This document shows positions 25,763 to 34,300 of a stretch of DNA of 64,000 nt, in pieces (position 1 is the first letter of the stretch; the number at the start of each line of letters is the position of its first letter). Below the pieces are notes generated by a model that made no database searches, was not told the DNA's origin, and was given only the letters and a program-made list of their open reading frames with translations. This DNA comes from an uncultured Pelagibacteraceae bacterium. GTDB lineage: Bacteria; Pseudomonadota; Alphaproteobacteria; Pelagibacterales; Pelagibacteraceae. The DNA lies in NCBI GenBank assembly GCA_902595815.1, contig CACJRL010000008.1, positions 1-64,000 on the forward strand. Direction: 5' to 3'. The translations under genes were made by a program, and so were the position numbers.

Positions 25763-25954
25763 ATGAAAACGATATTCGTTATAGGTTCAAAAAAACATAC
25801 TTTGAAGTACACAAGAAAAATGCCAGAAGGTGAAGTTAAGAAAATGAAATCTTTTGTTACTAACAAAGGACAGAAGCTTGAAAAAACTTCAAAATTTAAA
25901 ATTTTAAAAATCTCAGACGATAAAACTTCAAGAACTTTCAAAATCAGTCTTTAA
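25763..25954 (+). CDS. Small basic hypothetical protein (63 aa)
   Basis: A 63-residue protein, very rich in Lys, beginning MKTIFVIGSKKHTL and ending in a beta-like KTSRTFKISL. It ends 8 nt before the photolyase gene on the same strand, which suggests an operon. No family is recognised. An ORF on the opposite strand covers the same bases, but its hydrophobic Phe-rich product is the expected shadow of an A-rich gene. Confidence 0.6.
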   Translation: MKTIFVIGSKKHTLKYTRKMPEGEVKKMKSFVTNKGQKLEKTSKFKILKISDDKTSRTFKISL

Positions 25955-25962
25955 TTATTAAA

Positions 25963-27420
25963 ATGAACAAAATCGTATGGTTCAGGAACGATTTACGTGT
26001 ATATAGTAATGATGCATTTAATGAGGCTGTAAAATCAGGAAAGATTTTACCAATATACATATTTGATAAAGAATATCACAAATTACCTACATCAAGCTCA
26101 TTCCATCTAGATTTTTTAAAATCATCATTAGAAGACTTAAAAAAAACATTGAGTGAAAAATATAATGCTAAACTCAATATATATTACGGAGATACATTAG
26201 AAATTTTAAGTCATTTAACTAATAAATTTAAAATAAATGAGGTTTATTCAAATATAATATTCAAGAACATGTATATAACTAACTTAGATAAAGAAGTTAG
26301 TTTTTTATTTAAAGAAAAAAATATTAATTGGAAAATATCAAATCAATTTGGTGTTCAATTAAATCATAGAATAAGAACTAAATGGTCATATAATTGGAAT
26401 AAATTTATAGATAGTGAAAGCGTAAATTCAAATTTAAATTGCGAGTTTATTTCAGATAATTACGTAGAGGATTTATCAAAAATAGAAACAAATAATTTAG
26501 AAAATGGAAAAATTCAAATTGGTGGAAGACAAAACGCACTTCAACTTTTAGATACTTTCCTTAATGACAGATCAGAAAATTACCAAAAAGAAATGTCTTC
26601 ACCGATAACAGGAGAAACATCTTGTTCTAGGTTAAGCCCTCACATTGCATTCGGAAATATTTCTATTAAAGAAATTTTTAAAAAAACTAAAGATAAGTTA
26701 AAATCCAATTTATCTTTTTCAAAAAAGAAATCCTTAATTGCTTTTAAAAGCAGATTAGCCTGGCACTGTCATTTTATACAAAAATTATATGATGAGCCAG
26801 AAATTGAATTTAGAAATATGAATAGTGCTTATAATGGAATAAGAGAAAATGATTTTAATGAAGATTATCATTTAGCATGGAAAAATGGAACTACAGGTTA
26901 TCCATTTGTTGATGCTTGTATGAGGTACCTTAGAACTAACGGATGGATTAATTTTAGAATGAGAGCAATGTTAGTTTCATTTGCCTCTTATCAATTGTGG
27001 CTAGATTGGAAAAAAACATCAAAACATTTAGCAAAATTATTTACAGATTATGAGCCAGGTATTCATTATTCACAATTTCAAATGCAATCAGGAACAACAG
27101 GAATAAATTCAATAAGAATTTATAATCCAATTAAACAATCAATTGACCAAGATCCTACAGGAGATTTTATAAAGAAATGGGTTCCAGAATTAAAAAATGT
27201 TCCAGGAAAATTAGTTCATGAACCATGGAAATTAACATTCATTGAACAAAAGGGAATAAATTTAGAAATTGATAAAGATTATCCTTCACCAATAGTTGAT
27301 AATAAAATATCAACAAAAATTGCAAAAGAAAAAATCTGGAATATTAAGAAAACAACAGAAGCAAAAATTATTTCAGCAGAAGTATTAAATAAACACGCTA
27401 GTTTATCTCAAAGAAGATAA
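25963..27420 (+). CDS. phrB: Cryptochrome/photolyase family protein
   Basis: A 485-aa photolyase-family protein. Residues 1-130 form the antenna-binding Rossmann domain (IVWFRNDLRVYSND start), and the C-terminal FAD domain shows SRLSPHIAFGNIS, WKNGTTGYPFVDACMRYL and NGWINFRMRAMLVSFA, the core of the CPD photolyase/cryptochrome FAD pocket. It would use blue light to repair cyclobutane pyrimidine dimers, or act as a cryptochrome-like relative; the sequence cannot settle which. A surface-ocean lifestyle fits. It follows the 63-aa gene by 8 nt. Confidence 0.88.
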   Translation: MNKIVWFRNDLRVYSNDAFNEAVKSGKILPIYIFDKEYHKLPTSSSFHLDFLKSSLEDLKKTLSEKYNAKLNIYYGDTLEILSHLTNKFKINEVYSNIIFKNMYITNLDKEVSFLFKEKNINWKISNQFGVQLNHRIRTKWSYNWNKFIDSESVNSNLNCEFISDNYVEDLSKIETNNLENGKIQIGGRQNALQLLDTFLNDRSENYQKEMSSPITGETSCSRLSPHIAFGNISIKEIFKKTKDKLKSNLSFSKKKSLIAFKSRLAWHCHFIQKLYDEPEIEFRNMNSAYNGIRENDFNEDYHLAWKNGTTGYPFVDACMRYLRTNGWINFRMRAMLVSFASYQLWLDWKKTSKHLAKLFTDYEPGIHYSQFQMQSGTTGINSIRIYNPIKQSIDQDPTGDFIKKWVPELKNVPGKLVHEPWKLTFIEQKGINLEIDKDYPSPIVDNKISTKIAKEKIWNIKKTTEAKIISAEVLNKHASLSQRR

Positions 27421-27423
27421 AAT

Positions 27424-27561
27424 TTAATTACCGTAAGGTATTCCAACTAACTTTCCATTTTCATTATAAAAATAAAAAAAGTTCGGGTTTATTACTTTTG
27501 GCTTTTTTGAAAGCGTTTTAGATTTATTTGTTGATTTATTTTTTTTTAGTTTACGTTTCAC
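27424..27561 (-). CDS. Small basic protein (45 aa), GTG start
   Basis: A GTG at 27561 opens a 45-codon frame ending at 27424. The first half is very basic (KRKLKKNKSTNKSK), and the second half is folded-looking and polar: FFYFYNENGKLVGIPYGN. It fills most of the gap between convergent phrB and the divergent multi-domain gene. The ENGKLVG segment looks protein-like rather than random. No Shine-Dalgarno is obvious, so the call rests on the frame and composition alone. Confidence 0.45.
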   Translation of the reverse strand: MKRKLKKNKSTNKSKTLSKKPKVINPNFFYFYNENGKLVGIPYGN

Positions 27562-27672
27562 AACTTCTTAATACTAAAAAAAATTAAGTAAACTATTGAT
27601 AACTTTTCAACCCAGATATGCATTTATTCTTAATCAATAAATTCAAATTAAGTATATCTATTCATTTTACTT

Positions 27673-30264
27673 ATGAAATTATCTGAATTATTTCAGCAAA
27701 ATGGCTTTGATTTAGGAAATCTAAAAGAATCTTTTGGACTAATAGATGGAATATCAGAGCACATAATAGCTGCAAGTGATGAAGTTTTAGCAAAGCAGCA
27801 TCAAATTTCAGAAAACATTTATTTTTTAATTAAAGGCAAAGCTACATTTACCAAGTATTTTGAGACTAAATCTATAACCTTTGCAAAAATAACAAAGCCT
27901 GCAACACCATTAGGTATATCTGGACTTAATCAACCCAATAGATTTATGGGTGAAATATTTATTGAAGATGGAACAGAATATATCTCATTAAAACTAGATG
28001 ATTTAAGAGATTTACAACAAAAAAATAGTAAACTTATATCAACATTATACTCAGCAATTTCTTTTTTTTCTTTCCAACTGCTTGTCTCTTCAAGAAATTT
28101 AAACACTTTGTATAAAGATGATGAAATACAAATTTCTCCAGGTATCCCATCAGAAAAAAGTATTACAAATATACATAGAATTAAATCTGCTACTTTTTTC
28201 TCAACACTTACTGATGATGACTTAGAAAAGTTTATTAAATTAGGTAATATTAAGATGTATTCATCAAATCAATATATAGTTAAAGAGGGAGACGTTTCTA
28301 AAGGTTTAAAGATATTATTAAGTGGTAAAGTTGATGGCTTATTCCACAACTTTATTAATGGAAAAATAAGAAGAAATTTTAGAACTCTAACTAGAGCTGG
28401 TATTGCGCTAACTTTATCTTCCGGGAAAGGAGATTTTTTTAATCCGTATACAATTAAATCTACCAGGGATACGAAAGTTTTACATATTTCTAACGAAGCC
28501 CTTGAAAATCTGATTATTTCTGACCCTGAATTATCAATAAAGATTTTCAAAAGACAATTGTGGCAGCTAGGACGTTTCCAACAAAGTGCAACTGGTCTAA
28601 CAAAATATTCAGCGGAAAACGAATTAGAATTTGTTAATTTATTATTGAAAGATAATACTGCAAGAATACCTGCTAGTTCTAAGTTATATAGTATTCCACA
28701 TTTATTGAAGAGTACTCATACTTATGCAATGGCATTTGATGTAGTTTACGAACTACTTATTAAAGGAAATGAGATAGAAAAATCATTATCTAGTTTAATA
28801 AAAGATACCTTAAATAATTTAGAAAGAGAGTCTCGTTTCCACAGCCAATTAAATATTATTTATAATAGAGTTTCAAATTCTTCTAGTAATTCAGATAAAA
28901 CAAAATTAAGAGAGTTAACCAATTCAAATTTCACCAAAGCTTTTGATAATGTTAAATATGTAATTAAGGGTTGGGAAAATTTGCCAGATGAACCAACAAA
29001 TATTTTTTTCTACAATCACTTAGCAGCTATAGATGATAATCAGCTTGCAAATGGGCATTCATTTTCAATCGATAGTCATTTCATCAGTTCAAAAATATTA
29101 CATCCTAAATACAATGATGGAGGCCAACGTATCGTTAGAACAAGTCGTAACACAGAATTTTGGAGATATAATTACTATGAAAATTTAGATTACATTTTTG
29201 TTCATACCCCAGAGTCTGATAAGTTGGACGAAAGCGAAGAGGAAAAGAAATTAAGAAAACAAAGGCTTTTTGACGAAGCTCAAAAGGTATTTAATCAAAA
29301 ACAACCGATTGTAATTGCGCCCGAAGGAACATCAGAAACAGAAGATAATAAAACAATAACATCTCCAGGACCATTTAAAGCTGGAGCATTTAACCTTGCA
29401 TTTAAACTTAGCCCAAAACCAAAACTTATTCCAATTGCCCTTGCTAATTTTGATTATCCAGTTTCTAAAACAATATATTCAGCCGTTATTAAGGAGCCAA
29501 TAACTATAAGTGATCATGTCAAAGATCCAGAAAATCAAGAGGAAATGAAAAGCTTCTTAGATAATTACAGAACCAAATTTAGATCTTATGTAGAAGAAGC
29601 TATTGATTTAGCCAAGAATGTTCAAGACAACATAGATAAAATAGAGAATCTGAAAACTAATGTAAATTTAGTCAGTCCAGTTGAAGAAGAGTTTGAATTA
29701 GATGTTAGAGAATTAGAACATAATTCTTTTCAACAGACGAAAACAAATAACAGTGTTGCCCTGTATGGAAGTTCAACTTTTAAAATGTGGGATAATGCCA
29801 AAAACGATTTATCAATAAATAATCTTTATAATTTAGGCTTTGGGGGTTCAACTTTAGTATCTTGTAGAAGATATTTTGATAGATTGGTTGCTCCTTTAAA
29901 CCCATCTAATCTTTTCTTTTATGCTGGAGACAATGATATTGGTTATGGAATGGATAGTGATGAATTGTTAAAAGAATTTTTATTATTTTCTAATCAAGTT
30001 GAAGAAAAACTACCAAGAGCGAAATGTTTTTTTATATCTATTAAACCTAGTCCTTTTAGAAGGGATCTTATGACAACAATTTTAGATGCGAATTCAAAGA
30101 TAAAAAAACACTTAACTGATTTAAAAATGTGGGATTATATTGATATTACAACACCAATGATTAACGCTGGTTATGATAAGTTTTATGATGAAGATCCACT
30201 CCATATGAATGAACTTGGATATAGTTTGTTAAGTAAGCTTGTAAGAGACAAAATTTACAATTAA
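27673..30264 (+). CDS. Four-domain protein: two cNMP-like domains, PlsC-like acyltransferase, SGNH hydrolase
   Basis: An unusual 863-aa fusion. Residues about 25-115 and 165-300 resemble two cyclic-nucleotide-binding (Crp-like) beta-rolls; the second has KEGDVSKGLKILLSGKV. Residues about 420-620 look like a glycerolipid acyltransferase: His449-x4-Asp454 (NHLAAIDD) is the catalytic motif and APEGTS (Glu551) the glycerol-phosphate motif. Residues about 690-863 form an SGNH/GDSL-type hydrolase with Ser700 (GSST), GFGGST, the Asn in GDNDIG, and Asp841-x-x-His844 (DPLH). No TM or signal is seen. Membrane-lipid remodelling under a nucleotide or other small-ligand control is the natural inference; actual substrates are unknown. 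Confidence 0.85.
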   Translation: MKLSELFQQNGFDLGNLKESFGLIDGISEHIIAASDEVLAKQHQISENIYFLIKGKATFTKYFETKSITFAKITKPATPLGISGLNQPNRFMGEIFIEDGTEYISLKLDDLRDLQQKNSKLISTLYSAISFFSFQLLVSSRNLNTLYKDDEIQISPGIPSEKSITNIHRIKSATFFSTLTDDDLEKFIKLGNIKMYSSNQYIVKEGDVSKGLKILLSGKVDGLFHNFINGKIRRNFRTLTRAGIALTLSSGKGDFFNPYTIKSTRDTKVLHISNEALENLIISDPELSIKIFKRQLWQLGRFQQSATGLTKYSAENELEFVNLLLKDNTARIPASSKLYSIPHLLKSTHTYAMAFDVVYELLIKGNEIEKSLSSLIKDTLNNLERESRFHSQLNIIYNRVSNSSSNSDKTKLRELTNSNFTKAFDNVKYVIKGWENLPDEPTNIFFYNHLAAIDDNQLANGHSFSIDSHFISSKILHPKYNDGGQRIVRTSRNTEFWRYNYYENLDYIFVHTPESDKLDESEEEKKLRKQRLFDEAQKVFNQKQPIVIAPEGTSETEDNKTITSPGPFKAGAFNLAFKLSPKPKLIPIALANFDYPVSKTIYSAVIKEPITISDHVKDPENQEEMKSFLDNYRTKFRSYVEEAIDLAKNVQDNIDKIENLKTNVNLVSPVEEEFELDVRELEHNSFQQTKTNNSVALYGSSTFKMWDNAKNDLSINNLYNLGFGGSTLVSCRRYFDRLVAPLNPSNLFFYAGDNDIGYGMDSDELLKEFLLFSNQVEEKLPRAKCFFISIKPSPFRRDLMTTILDANSKIKKHLTDLKMWDYIDITTPMINAGYDKFYDEDPLHMNELGYSLLSKLVRDKIYN

Positions 30265-30272
30265 TATTTTTA

Positions 30273-30815
30273 ATGAGTTTTAAAAAATATCTATGGAAAT
30301 GTAGATTGTTAGTTATTAATACGCCAAATTACAGCCATCCAGATTATAAAAGATCAAAAGATATATATCAAAAAGAAATTAAAGGCTTTCACAAAAGATA
30401 TATAAAATTAGTAACAAAATTAGATAAATCAAAAAAATTTAAAATTACTTTAATTGGTTTTGATGGTAAAAAAAAAAGTGAGTTAGATAAAATATATTCA
30501 AAAAAAATCTTTGGAATAGTTGATAAAATGCCAATGAATAAACTCATCAAGGATAAAAAATTTAAACCTTTAAATCTTTCTTTGTTTTCAGATTATAAAC
30601 CAGAGACAACCTTAAAAGGTTTAGGATTTAAAGATAAGGAAAAAGCATTGTTTACTGTTTCCGCTATAAAAAAAAGACCAATAAAATATCAAGTAAATGT
30701 TATTGCAACTATGCTAGGCAGAGCTAAAAATCATCCAAATAAAACAAAAGGCATGAATGAAGCTATAATTATTTTTAAAAAATGGATGGAAAATTACAAA
30801 GCAAATAAAAAATGA
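30273..30815 (+). CDS. Hypothetical protein, thioredoxin-like first half
   Basis: A 180-aa, highly basic protein, starting 8 nt after the four-domain gene. The first half (KYLWKCRLLVINTPNYSHPD, then KFKITLIGFDGKKKSE) resembles DUF4174-type proteins, which have a thioredoxin-like beginning. The second half (GLGFKDKEKALFTVSAIKKR, YQVNVIATMLGRAKNHPNKT) is helical and ends with an Asn/Lys tail. The match is weak and no function is assigned. It overlaps the pilin gene by 4 nt (ATGA), so the three form one operon. Confidence 0.7.
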   Translation: MSFKKYLWKCRLLVINTPNYSHPDYKRSKDIYQKEIKGFHKRYIKLVTKLDKSKKFKITLIGFDGKKKSELDKIYSKKIFGIVDKMPMNKLIKDKKFKPLNLSLFSDYKPETTLKGLGFKDKEKALFTVSAIKKRPIKYQVNVIATMLGRAKNHPNKTKGMNEAIIIFKKWMENYKANKK

Positions 30816-31327
30816 AAAATAAAGGTTTTACCTTAATAGAACTTCTAGTTGTTGTAGCAATCATAGGTATTCTAGCTGCAGTTGGAGTGGTTGCTTATGA
30901 CGGATATACTACTGGTGCAAGAAAATCTGCAATAACGTCGGCATGTAAACAAGTGATTAAAAAATTTGAAGCAGAAACAGCATTATGTTTAATCAAAGGA
31001 CCAACAGATTATGCTTATGAGTCAGCAAGAAATTATGGTAGCAAGTACCACCAAATGGAATGTCAAACTTTAAACAATCCAACATATAATTGGTCCTCTC
31101 GATTTGGAGCTATACAGGATCATCATAATAGTGAACTTGGAATGACAAATTTATTTGATAAAAACAGACCATTTATTAATTTGAACTCGAATTACAACCT
31201 AGATATTAATTTTGGAAGTGTTCATGTATCTGCACAAAATAATCCTTGGCAAGTTACTTTTTCTTGCTGCTTGAAAAAACCATGTGCTGACTCAAAAAAT
31301 ATTTATTCAAAAACAATAGTTAAGTAA
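30812..31327 (+). CDS. Type IV pilin-like protein
   Basis: A 171-aa prepilin. Residues 1-30 hold the class III signal: cleavage after Gly5 in KGFTLIELL, Glu at mature position 5, and the hydrophobic helix VVVAIIGILAAVGVVAY. The body is short and polar with six Cys (ACKQ, ALCLI, MECQT and a terminal CCLKKPC cluster) that may form disulfides. The N-terminal helix matches two other pilins in the window (45378-45854 and 45954-46448) closely, but the bodies differ completely. It would be assembled by type IV pilus machinery for DNA uptake or adhesion. It overlaps the previous gene by 4 nt. Confidence 0.88.
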   Translation: MKNKGFTLIELLVVVAIIGILAAVGVVAYDGYTTGARKSAITSACKQVIKKFEAETALCLIKGPTDYAYESARNYGSKYHQMECQTLNNPTYNWSSRFGAIQDHHNSELGMTNLFDKNRPFINLNSNYNLDINFGSVHVSAQNNPWQVTFSCCLKKPCADSKNIYSKTIVK

Positions 31328-31328
31328 G

Positions 31329-31526
31329 ATGATTGAATTTCTATTTAAAGTATCGCTTTTAATCCTTGGTTTAATTGTAATTAGGTTTGGTATAATTCAG
31401 ATTAGAAAGTACAAAAAAGGAGAAATTAGATCAAAGAATAATATTTTTAGTCAAATTTCATTTTTAATTTTCTTTGCTGCAATCATAGGGTTAGTTATTT
31501 ATTCAATATTAGGCTTACTCGAGTAA
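31329..31526 (+). CDS. Small two-TM membrane protein
   Basis: A 65-aa protein with two hydrophobic helices (about residues 4-23 and 41-62) separated by a basic loop RKYKKGEIRSKNN. It starts 1 nt after the pilin stop, so is probably co-transcribed with it. No family is recognised; small two-helix proteins occur beside pilins, but no link can be shown. Confidence 0.65.
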   Translation: MIEFLFKVSLLILGLIVIRFGIIQIRKYKKGEIRSKNNIFSQISFLIFFAAIIGLVIYSILGLLE

Positions 31527-31575
31527 GCTAATTTATCTCATATATTAATTTTTAAATTCTAATAAAGAGCTGATT

Positions 31576-33003
31576 ATGAAAAGAATTATATTCGTTTTTC
31601 TCAGTATTTTATCTATATTTAGCTATGCTAACGCTAAAGATTTTTTCCTAAATAAAACTGATCAAATAGCAGAAAATGAGTTTCGATTAAGCTATGGAGT
31701 TTCAGTTACCGATGTTAACCAAGATAATAATTATGATTTTGTGGTAACTGGCTTTGGTTTCAAAAATTTAGCCCTCTCTTATAAAGATGGAAAATTAATA
31801 AATATTGTGAATGAAAAAATATTTACAGATGAAGAGAGAAGAACGATAGGTGTAGCCGCATGTGATATCGATCAAGATGGCTATGAAGAAATATATTTTT
31901 TAAATACTGATACATATAGTGGATCAAAAATTTATTCTGATCGATTAATAGATTTGAATAGTAATAAATTCGAAGATTTATTTGAAAAAGAAATCAATCA
32001 AAGTGAATTAAACTTAACAGCTGGAAGGTCAGTAGTTTGTGTAGATAGAAATGGTGATGGTGCATATGGTATTTACGTTGCAAATTATGGTGGTCCAACT
32101 CGATTTTATGAATTAATTAGAGATCGAATAAAAGACCAAGCAAAATCATTATCAATTGATAAAATTACTGGAGGCAGAGCCATTGTGTCTGGACACATAC
32201 TTTCAGATCGATCAGATATTTTTGCGGCAAATGAAAGAGGAGATAACTTTTTATATTATAATTCTAAAGGTTCTTTCCAAGACGTTGCTGAAGAGTATGC
32301 AGTACAAGATAGATTTGAAAACGGTAGAGGAACAGCTCTGAGTGATCTTTTGTATAGAGGAAGATTAGATATTTTATCTTCCAACTGGGATGGAATGCAT
32401 AGAGCATATGTTTTAGATGGTGATAAATTTAAAGATATATCAACATCTCCATACAATGATCCTACAAAAATAAGAACAGTTATTTCAGCTGATTTTGATA
32501 ATGATGGATATGATGAAATTTTCATGAATAATATTGGAGAACCAAATAAACTTTTCAAAGTTTTAGAAGGTGGAGTATTTAAAGAAATTAAAATGGAAAA
32601 TGGTTTAGAGACTGTTGGTCTTGGGACTGGAGCAGCTGTTGCAGACGTTGATGGCGATGGAATTTTAGAGCTATTAGTTTCACACGGAGAGTCCGGCTTT
32701 CAACCTTTAACTTTATATAAAGCAGATGTACAAAATTTTAATTATCTACGTATTAAACCACTTAATCAGTATGGAGCTCCAGCAAGAGGGGCAACAGTAA
32801 CAATAAAATCTAATAAAAGAATTCACTCAAAAACAATAGATGCAGGCTCAGGTTATCTCTGTCAGATGGAACCCGTTGCCCATTATGGAATAAGAAAAGG
32901 TGAAAAAGACTTTAAAGTTGAAATTAAATGGACTGATGGATCAATAGAATCATTTGATATTGATGAATTAAATAAAACTTACGAATTTAGACAAAAACTA
33001 TAG
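31576..33003 (+). CDS. Secreted FG-GAP/VCBS repeat protein with UnbV-like domain
   Basis: A 475-aa exported protein; residues 1-20 are a signal peptide (FLSILSIFSYANA). Several calcium-binding DxDxDG loops recur: DVNQDNNYDF, DIDQDGYEE, DRNGDGAYG, DFDNDGYDE and DVDGDGILE, the mark of FG-GAP/VCBS beta-propeller repeats. The C-terminal 110 residues (YGAPARGATVTIK to WTDGSIESFD) match the ASPIC/UnbV domain. The family is often surface-exposed and possibly adhesive or carbohydrate-related. It lies downstream of a pilin and upstream of a Cys-rich secreted protein, suggesting an envelope theme. Confidence 0.87.
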   Translation: MKRIIFVFLSILSIFSYANAKDFFLNKTDQIAENEFRLSYGVSVTDVNQDNNYDFVVTGFGFKNLALSYKDGKLINIVNEKIFTDEERRTIGVAACDIDQDGYEEIYFLNTDTYSGSKIYSDRLIDLNSNKFEDLFEKEINQSELNLTAGRSVVCVDRNGDGAYGIYVANYGGPTRFYELIRDRIKDQAKSLSIDKITGGRAIVSGHILSDRSDIFAANERGDNFLYYNSKGSFQDVAEEYAVQDRFENGRGTALSDLLYRGRLDILSSNWDGMHRAYVLDGDKFKDISTSPYNDPTKIRTVISADFDNDGYDEIFMNNIGEPNKLFKVLEGGVFKEIKMENGLETVGLGTGAAVADVDGDGILELLVSHGESGFQPLTLYKADVQNFNYLRIKPLNQYGAPARGATVTIKSNKRIHSKTIDAGSGYLCQMEPVAHYGIRKGEKDFKVEIKWTDGSIESFDIDELNKTYEFRQKL

Positions 33004-33061
33004 GACAATACTACTCATTATATAGTGTTGAAAAATTATAAAGCTTTTATATATCAAGCTA

Positions 33062-33205
33062 ATGACCATTTGTTCTTTATCATTATTGGCATTATTTGTT
33101 TCAGGAATTGTGATGTATCTTTTTAGGGAACCATCTGAGGAAGAATTAAAAAAATTCAATAGCAAAACTCAAGACCGAAGCAACTGGTCTAATATGGGTT
33201 TTTAA
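33062..33205 (+). CDS. Small single-pass membrane protein (47 aa)
   Basis: ATG at 33062, TAA at 33205: residues 1-21 are hydrophobic (ICSLSLLALFVSGIVMYLF), followed by an acidic-basic tail REPSEEELKKFNSK and SNWSNMGF. It fits the gap between two secreted-protein genes on the same strand. The tail composition is more protein-like than the AT background would give. No Shine-Dalgarno is evident. Confidence 0.5.
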   Translation: MTICSLSLLALFVSGIVMYLFREPSEEELKKFNSKTQDRSNWSNMGF

Positions 33206-33216
33206 ATCATTAATTA

Positions 33217-33918
33217 ATGCACAGTATTAAAAATATACTTAGTCTTATTATATTTGTTGTTTTTTTTTCTATTCCGATAAATTCAGTAAATTCTCAAGAA
33301 AAAAACTATTATCAAGATATCGTTAATGATTGGAATAAAATTTTCCCAGACAGAAATAGAAATGCGGCAGGTCCTAAATTTTTTAAATATATAATTGATA
33401 AAGATATCTCTTATGAAGATTTTGTTGAATATAACAAATTATATTGTGCGGTATCGGGTTCTTTAATAAGTCCAAATGCAGTACCAGAATATGTTTATTT
33501 GAGTGAAAACAATACAGGTAAGAAAATATGTGGTGAATATTATAGATGCTGCATTCCATGTTCTTGTGATTTAATGAAATATTCAAAAACAACTAAAATG
33601 AAACATAAATTTAAAGGCATAGAAAAAGAATTTTATGTTTTCACAATTGAAAATCCTTGTGGGAAAACAGATTTTCCTGAAAGGGTAAACAAAAAATATT
33701 TTTGTAATGGCAATGATTTAGATACGAAACAAGTTTCAGTAGTAGATGGAAAACTGGTCATTGGTTTATTACACAAAGCCAAAACCTGCACACAATATAA
33801 TGTTAATGCCATAGACAGGCACCAGGTGACTGGCAGATATTGCACGCTTAGAAACAATACTCCATTAGATCAGCTTCAGTCAGGTATGGGAGATATATTC
33901 ATTAAACTTGCAAGATAA
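33217..33918 (+). CDS. Cys-rich secreted hypothetical protein
   Basis: A 233-aa protein with an N-terminal signal peptide (about residues 1-26, SIPINSVNSQ) and ten Cys in the mature part, grouped as CGEYYRCCIPCSCDLMKY (residues about 105-123), then ENPCGK, YFCNG, KTCTQ and GRYCTL. The dense CCxPCxCD block could bind a metal or form disulfides. The predicted fold is mainly beta with repeated hydrophobic-polar strands. I do not recognise a family. It follows the small 47-aa membrane protein by 11 nt and precedes an 89-aa protein by 24 nt. Confidence 0.7.
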   Translation: MHSIKNILSLIIFVVFFSIPINSVNSQEKNYYQDIVNDWNKIFPDRNRNAAGPKFFKYIIDKDISYEDFVEYNKLYCAVSGSLISPNAVPEYVYLSENNTGKKICGEYYRCCIPCSCDLMKYSKTTKMKHKFKGIEKEFYVFTIENPCGKTDFPERVNKKYFCNGNDLDTKQVSVVDGKLVIGLLHKAKTCTQYNVNAIDRHQVTGRYCTLRNNTPLDQLQSGMGDIFIKLAR

Positions 33919-33942
33919 CACCAAGATTATATATTCATCAAA

Positions 33943-34212
33943 ATGGTATTATATAACGAAAAAATTAAACACCTTAGTTGTTCTGATTTAAGGGTGTTTT
34001 TGAAAAGATTAGTCAAAGATAAGATAGAAAAAGAGTGGACCGAGGACTTCATTGATAATATGAACCTCGTAATAATCCCAAGAATGACAATAAAAAGACG
34101 TTATGAGAATAAGGGTATAGATATGTCAAGACTGATTGATAATCCTACCTACTATCAGCATGTCAAAAAGAGTGTTGACTCTCGAGGCAATCTTGAATTT
34201 AAAGATCGATAA
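33943..34212 (+). CDS. Hypothetical protein (89 aa)
   Basis: An 89-aa soluble protein, mainly helical: LSCSDLRVFLKRLVKD and WTEDFIDNMNLVII followed by MTIKRRYENKGI and a C-terminal VKKSVDSRGNLEF. It has no signal or membrane segment. It ends the run of small genes before the TRAP operon. Base composition is less extreme than its neighbours at the start, but nothing identifies a family. Confidence 0.65.
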   Translation: MVLYNEKIKHLSCSDLRVFLKRLVKDKIEKEWTEDFIDNMNLVIIPRMTIKRRYENKGIDMSRLIDNPTYYQHVKKSVDSRGNLEFKDR

Positions 34213-34300
34213 TTTTTTTTCAGTACGCCAATTTAATCCCTAGCACTGCATTCATATTTTCTGTAAGCTGCTTTAAAAAAAACAAACTTAAGAGGGAAAT

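Noticed and set aside
25753-25941. Minus-strand 62-codon ORF opposite the 63-aa basic protein
   Set aside because: Phe/Ile-rich product typical of the complement of a Lys-rich gene; the plus-strand frame is better placed before phrB.
33006-33030. Imperfect 8-bp hairpin after the FG-GAP protein gene as a terminator
   Set aside because: It contains a G-U pair, has a long loop and is followed by A rather than T; weak in AT-rich DNA.
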